Of a DNA stretch of 64,000 bases, positions 60,191 through 64,000 are shown in pieces. How positions within the stretch are numbered: position 1 is the first letter of the stretch; the number at the start of each line of letters is the position of its first letter. Source of the stretch: CAWDMW01 sp963803575 (lineage in GTDB: Bacteria > Pseudomonadota > Alphaproteobacteria > Rickettsiales > UBA998); assembly GCA_963803575.1 (NCBI GenBank), contig CAWDMW010000001.1:472349-536348 (forward strand), written 5' to 3'. The notes beneath the pieces were generated by a model, which saw only the letters and a list, made by a program, of their open reading frames with translations, was not told the origin of the DNA and did not search any database. The position numbers and the translations under genes are program-made.

Positions 60191-62854
60191 ATGAATGCAA
60201 GCAAAAATATGCCTGACACAGCGCAAAAGACAACAAAAATGTCACCCCGTGCTATTCCGCCCGGAATGCAGCAATATCTTGATCTCAAGGCGCAGTATCC
60301 TGACTATCTGCTATTTTACCGTATGGGAGATTTTTACGAGCTGTTTTTCAGTGATGCCCATAAGGCTGCCGGCATACTGGATATTGCCTTAACTAAGCGT
60401 GGGGAAGTGCATGGGGAAGCCGTACCCATGTGCGGCGTGCCATATCATGCAGCAGATGCGTATCTGGAGCGACTCATCACCGCTGGTGAGAAAGTCGCTA
60501 TTTGCGAACAGTTGGAAACACCACAGGAAGCAAAGAAACGCGGCCATAAAAGTGTGGTGCATCGTGATGTGGTACGCATTGTCACAGCAGGCACCTTAAC
60601 AGAAGAATCACTACTCACCCCCAATCAGGCGAATTACTTAGTGTCGCTAGCGCAGGAAAATGGTCAGCTTAGTCTGGCATGGGTGGATATTTCGACAGGT
60701 GAGTTTGGCACGATAGATACTTCACTTGCCAGCCTTGCCATAGATATTGCGCGCTTCCAGCCAAAGGAGTTGGTCATACCTGAAACACTACAGGATGACG
60801 CAGCCATTATGCAGCAATGCCATGAATATCGGCAATACATCAGTACACTACCAGCTAGTCGTAGTGATGCCTCCCACGCCAGACGCAGCTTGCATGACTA
60901 TTACGATACTACCAGTCTGGATGGGTGGGGTGACTTCACCCTGTCCGATATTGCGGCGTGCGGGATGCTATGTGACTATATCCGCGTCACTCAAAAGGAA
61001 GCAACGCCACGACTGGACACCCCACGCAAACAGCAAGCCATGCATCTGATGCAACTGGATACCGCTACACAACGCAATCTGGAACTGCTCACCACTCTGT
61101 CCGGCCAGCGCAAAGGTAGTTTACTGTCTGTCATAGACCATACCGTCACCCCCGCAGGAGGACGGTTGCTAGCCACCCGCCTATGCCAGCCCTTAGCTGA
61201 TAGCACGATGATAAATCAGCGACTGGATGCGGTGGAATGGTTTATCCATTACGGTGATCGCGGTCATTTACGCGAGCAACTCAAAGCGTGCGGGGATCTG
61301 GAACGCGCTATAGGACGTCTGCATGTAGGACGTGGAGGCCCCCGCGATATGTTGGCTATTATGAATGGCTTATGTATCGCCTCACAGCTTTACGGCACAT
61401 TTATTCCATTACAACAAGAGAATACACCCGCAGAGATAAAGCAGATGATTGCCGGGCTGGGCGATTATTCTCCTTTAACGGCGGAACTGTCTTGCGCGCT
61501 AAAAGATGAGTTGCCCTTACTGGCACGCGATGGCAACTTTATTGCCGGTGGGTACCACGCTGCACTGGATGAATTCCGATCACTGCGAGATGAATCACGC
61601 CGCGTGATTGCCGCAATGCAGGCGGAATATGCTAAACGTAGCCATGTACCAACCTTGAAAATTAAACACAATAATGTGCTGGGCTATTTCATTGAAATCA
61701 CTAAGCGACATGAAGCGCAAGCCTTGCCAGAATTCATTCATCGTCAAAGCATGAAAGATGCCCTGCGCTACACCACCGTTGATTTAGGCGAAACAGAACA
61801 AAAGATTTTACGTTCTGCGGATCAGGCCTTAAAGCTGGAGCTAGAACTTTATGACACACTTCTGCACTTAATTACTGCACAATCAGAGCGCATTATTCGC
61901 ACCGCCAGAGCGCTGGCATTAATGGATGTGTATAGCTCACAGGCAGAATTGGCGATACAGCATGATTACTGCAAACCATCTATGGATGATTCCACCTGCT
62001 TTACCATTGAAGGCGGGCGGCATCCGGTAGTGGAGCGTTTTAGTGATGCGCCATTTATCGGCAATCATTGCAATCTGGATGCTAAGGATAGCAGGCTTTG
62101 GCTGCTCACTGGCCCCAACATGGCAGGGAAAAGTACGTTTCTGCGCCAGAATGCCCTGATTGCACTTATGGCACAAACGGGCATGTATGTTCCGGCCAGC
62201 CGTGCATCCATTGGCGTGATTGATCGGTTATTCAGCCGTGTTGGCGCTGCGGATGATCTGGCACGTGGTCAGTCTACCTTTATGGTGGAAATGGTGGAAA
62301 CAGCGGCTATCCTGAATCAGGCCACCGCTCGGTCATTTGTGATACTGGATGAAATTGGTCGTGGCACCGCAACGTATGATGGGCTTTCCATTGCGTGGGC
62401 AACGGTGGAACATCTACACCATACTATCTGCTGTCGCAGCCTGTTCGCTACGCACTACCACGAGTTAACCCACCTGCAAGAAACACTCAGCGCATTGCAA
62501 TGCTATTCTATGAAGGTGAAAGAATGGAAGGGAGACGTAGTGTTCCTGCATGAAGTGATTGCTGGCAATGCAGATAAATCCTACGGAATCCACGTAGCGC
62601 AACTTGCTGGTTTGCCCGCCAGTGTGCTGGAACGTGCCAAAGCATTGTTGCAAACGCTAGAAGCGCAAAAGCACAACCCGGCTGATTCTCTGACAGCTGA
62701 TATATTACCATTATTTACGCAACACACACAAGCATCAGAGGTGACAGCGCCGGAAGCACACCCCGCCATAGATGTACTCGAACAGATTGATCCAGACAGC
62801 CTGACACCAAGAGATGCTCTGGATGCGCTCTATCAGTTGAAAAGTTTGATGTAA
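60191..62854 (+). CDS. mutS: DNA mismatch repair protein MutS
   Basis: MutS recognises mismatches and small loops. The 887-residue protein shows the mismatch-binding LLFYRMGDFYELFFSDAHKA (Phe-x-Glu), the ATPase P-loop LLTGPNMAGKSTFLRQNALI, FMVEMVETAAILNQAT, VILDEIGRGTATYDGLSIAW and the C-terminal LFTQH and PRDALDALYQLK segments. The frame reaches a TTG at 60164; I prefer the ATG at 60191, and an ATG at 60209 is also possible. Confidence 0.97.
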   Translation: MNASKNMPDTAQKTTKMSPRAIPPGMQQYLDLKAQYPDYLLFYRMGDFYELFFSDAHKAAGILDIALTKRGEVHGEAVPMCGVPYHAADAYLERLITAGEKVAICEQLETPQEAKKRGHKSVVHRDVVRIVTAGTLTEESLLTPNQANYLVSLAQENGQLSLAWVDISTGEFGTIDTSLASLAIDIARFQPKELVIPETLQDDAAIMQQCHEYRQYISTLPASRSDASHARRSLHDYYDTTSLDGWGDFTLSDIAACGMLCDYIRVTQKEATPRLDTPRKQQAMHLMQLDTATQRNLELLTTLSGQRKGSLLSVIDHTVTPAGGRLLATRLCQPLADSTMINQRLDAVEWFIHYGDRGHLREQLKACGDLERAIGRLHVGRGGPRDMLAIMNGLCIASQLYGTFIPLQQENTPAEIKQMIAGLGDYSPLTAELSCALKDELPLLARDGNFIAGGYHAALDEFRSLRDESRRVIAAMQAEYAKRSHVPTLKIKHNNVLGYFIEITKRHEAQALPEFIHRQSMKDALRYTTVDLGETEQKILRSADQALKLELELYDTLLHLITAQSERIIRTARALALMDVYSSQAELAIQHDYCKPSMDDSTCFTIEGGRHPVVERFSDAPFIGNHCNLDAKDSRLWLLTGPNMAGKSTFLRQNALIALMAQTGMYVPASRASIGVIDRLFSRVGAADDLARGQSTFMVEMVETAAILNQATARSFVILDEIGRGTATYDGLSIAWATVEHLHHTICCRSLFATHYHELTHLQETLSALQCYSMKVKEWKGDVVFLHEVIAGNADKSYGIHVAQLAGLPASVLERAKALLQTLEAQKHNPADSLTADILPLFTQHTQASEVTAPEAHPAIDVLEQIDPDSLTPRDALDALYQLKSLM

Positions 62855-62862
62855 CATAAAGA

Positions 62863-62895
62863 AAGGGCAGCACCATTATTATATGGTACTGCCCT
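62863..62895. terminator. Terminator between mutS and the phasin gene
   Basis: AAGGGCAG and CTGCCCTT pair, and ACCAT/ATGGT inside extends the stem, with one bulged base on each side. The T-rich tail is clearer on the minus strand (TTTCTTTATG), so it mainly ends the phasin gene. Confidence 0.7.
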
Positions 62896-62924
62896 TATAT
62901 CACGCAAAGTATGCGAAAGTTGCG

Positions 62925-63344
62925 TTAAGCAGCTTTCTTCGTGATTTGTGCTGTTTCTTCCATTGCTTCAGCTGTGCGCTTATTGATTACGTCAAACGCT
63001 TCAAATGCTGACTTAGACGCCATTTCAGAAATCTCACGTGCAGAGTTGATGTATGACTCAAACACATCTTTAGCAATGTCAGACTGCTTTTGTGTATTCA
63101 CGTCACTTGCATTAGCACTGCTCATCAGGTCACGAGATGCGCTCATGCATTTTTCAGTGTTGTGTTGAATCACTTCAGCACTACGCTTATTGATCGCTTG
63201 CATACCTTCAAGCATTACCTGGTTAGCAGCAGAATAAGCTTCAAGGTTACGACGTCCTACATTCATGAATTCGTTTAAGTTAACAGATGGCGCGGAAAAG
63301 TCGCCGAAGATTTTATAAAAGTTTGCTGTAGATGCATCAGACAT
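62925..63344 (-). CDS. Phasin family protein
   Basis: A 139-residue helical protein of the phasin_2 type, coating polyhydroxyalkanoate granules: FGDFSAPSVNLNEFMNVGRR, NLEAYSAANQVMLEGMQAIN, then KDVFESYINSAREISEMASK and AFDVINKRTAEAMEETAQIT. A good AGGA ribosome site 8-11 nt upstream fixes the ATG at 63344; the frame continues upstream without phasin-like sequence. A shorter phasin-like gene lies at 26772. Confidence 0.85.
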   Translation of the reverse strand: MSDASTANFYKIFGDFSAPSVNLNEFMNVGRRNLEAYSAANQVMLEGMQAINKRSAEVIQHNTEKCMSASRDLMSSANASDVNTQKQSDIAKDVFESYINSAREISEMASKSAFEAFDVINKRTAEAMEETAQITKKAA

Positions 63345-63493
63345 AGGATAGTTCCTCCAATAGGAAATGTTGGTTTGGTTCAAGTAATGTACAAGTATTG
63401 CACACACCATTTGTAAATGAATATGCATGACAAACCACCCTGTGTCAAGGGGTTTTGTGCGCTGCACAATAAGAATGTGTCGTTTTTTAAACA

Positions 63494-63531
63494 AAAAAAA
63501 CACTGGCTATGTGCAAATGCAACATAGCCAG
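63494..63531 (-). terminator. Terminator of the edge gene
   Basis: CACTGGCTATGT (63501-63512) and ACATAGCCAGTG (63522-63533 region) form a long stem; on the minus strand it is followed by a run of eight T. It lies 20-50 nt past the stop of the gene at 63552. Confidence 0.85.
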
Positions 63532-63551
63532 TGTTTGTAAGACGTTAAAGC

Positions 63552-64000
63552 TTATACAGCTATCGCAGAAAGATAGGCACCCATGACAGAAGCAAAGGCA
63601 CTGACAACAGCGCTGGCTACTAACCACCATGAAGCAACAATTGCATTTTTGCGTAATGTCTCTGATGCAATCACCGCCTTGCGACGCGCCATCTGGTAAC
63701 GTCGATTCACTTCTTTTTGTACGCCATCAATCGTATTCACAGCGTTATCTTTCGCCATTAAGATGTTATCGGCAATAGATTCAGCCTGTTCTTCACTGAT
63801 ACGGGAATTACTGGATAGCAGGCTAATCACCGCACCCTTATCCATTTGTGCAAGACGATCACGCACAACTTGCGGCGCAGAAGTTGGCTCTTCCAGAATA
63901 TGCTGAACGTCGCGTCTAATGCCATCATATTGTAGTGAAGGCTCACCTAGCCCGTCAAAGTACGTAGCAATACGTCCCTCAACAGCAGCAGCAATATCAT
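63552..64000 (-). CDS. Membrane protein of unknown function, cut at window edge
   Basis: The frame is open to the right end of the window (at least 148 residues; the N-terminus lies beyond). It reads IAAAVEGRIATYFDGLGEPS near the edge, then QYDGIRRDVQHILEEPTSAP, VVRDRLAQMDKGAVISLLSS, ISEEQAESIADNILMAKDNA, and a C-terminal membrane helix (SWWLVASAVVSAFASVMGAY). This matches repeated segments known in some bacterial membrane proteins with internal helical repeats; I cannot name the family. The GTG at 63866 is internal, not a start. Confidence 0.65.
   Translation of the reverse strand, partial: DIAAAVEGRIATYFDGLGEPSLQYDGIRRDVQHILEEPTSAPQVVRDRLAQMDKGAVISLLSSNSRISEEQAESIADNILMAKDNAVNTIDGVQKEVNRRYQMARRKAVIASETLRKNAIVASWWLVASAVVSAFASVMGAYLSAIAV

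Noticed and set aside
1..64000. CRISPR arrays, tRNA or rRNA genes, insertion sequences, prophage
   Set aside because: No regularly spaced repeats, no clear tRNA arms with a complete acceptor apart from the tmRNA, and no transposase or integrase sequence found by reading.

Overview
The window looks like chromosomal DNA of a free-living-type alphaproteobacterium with intermediate GC. The strongest evidence is a circularly permuted, two-piece tmRNA gene of the alphaproteobacterial type (about 54155-54490). Supporting evidence: an F0 ATP synthase operon split from F1 and carrying separate b and b' genes, a fliL-fliM-DUF6468-motE flagellar cluster, SecB and TimA encoded divergently, proteobacterial ATP-grasp GshA beside GshB, an ispE/TPR pair, and phasins. 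I cannot place it below class. Nothing looks like a prophage, IS element or CRISPR array. Most of the window is housekeeping DNA with small lineage-specific genes between the conserved blocks.

Layout: 0-10 kb has uvrA, a small membrane protein, proC, sodC, a NodB-type deacetylase, two unknown genes (one a membrane-anchored protein with a phage-tail-collar-like end) and proA. 9.8-14.3 kb has rsmE-gshA-gshB, a GNAT acetyltransferase and an agmatinase-like gene. 14.5-16.8 kb has one large protein that reads as a Ham1/RdgB-like domain joined to a LOG-type domain. 16.9-20.8 kb (minus) is a cytochrome c maturation operon, ccmD-E-F-(J-domain-like)-G-H; ccmD is only 48 codons. 20.9-24.3 kb has a lone cysD, sixA, and glnB-glnA. 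24.4-29.4 kb is an accessory stretch: several unknown genes, a phasin-like gene, a VOC protein, a glycosyltransferase interrupted by one in-frame TGA, and secB. 29.7-34 kb is a + strand run timA-mltA-smr-response regulator-histidine kinase.

34-39 kb (minus) has a coiled-coil orphan, a Wzt-like ABC ATPase, motE, a DUF6468 gene, fliM and fliL. 39-43 kb has a three-repeat protein, glnE and bcp. 43-44.2 kb holds three small orphan genes, two of them sharing an identical C-terminus. 44.4-47 kb is ruvC-ruvA-ruvB-ybgC. 47-53.8 kb has an orphan membrane protein, ispE, a TPR protein, a HAD phosphatase and the bifunctional (p)ppGpp enzyme. 54.1-54.5 kb is the tmRNA. 54.6-57.7 kb (minus) is dsbA-like-atpI-atpB-atpE-atpF'-atpF. 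57.8-64 kb has maeB, mutS, a phasin, and a gene cut by the window edge.

Functionally, PII (glnB), glutamine synthetase (glnA) and its adenylyltransferase (glnE) form most of a nitrogen-control circuit. proC, proA and the agmatinase-like gene belong to proline/polyamine metabolism. uvrA, ruvABC and mutS handle DNA repair. The phasins suggest polyhydroxyalkanoate storage. The most novel-looking items are the Ham1-LOG fusion, the long tmRNA tag with a duplicated ANDN motif, the two small membrane proteins with a shared C-terminal motif (24.7 and 47 kb), the 36-residue repeat protein, and the gene pair at 43.6-44.2 kb with a duplicated 3' module.
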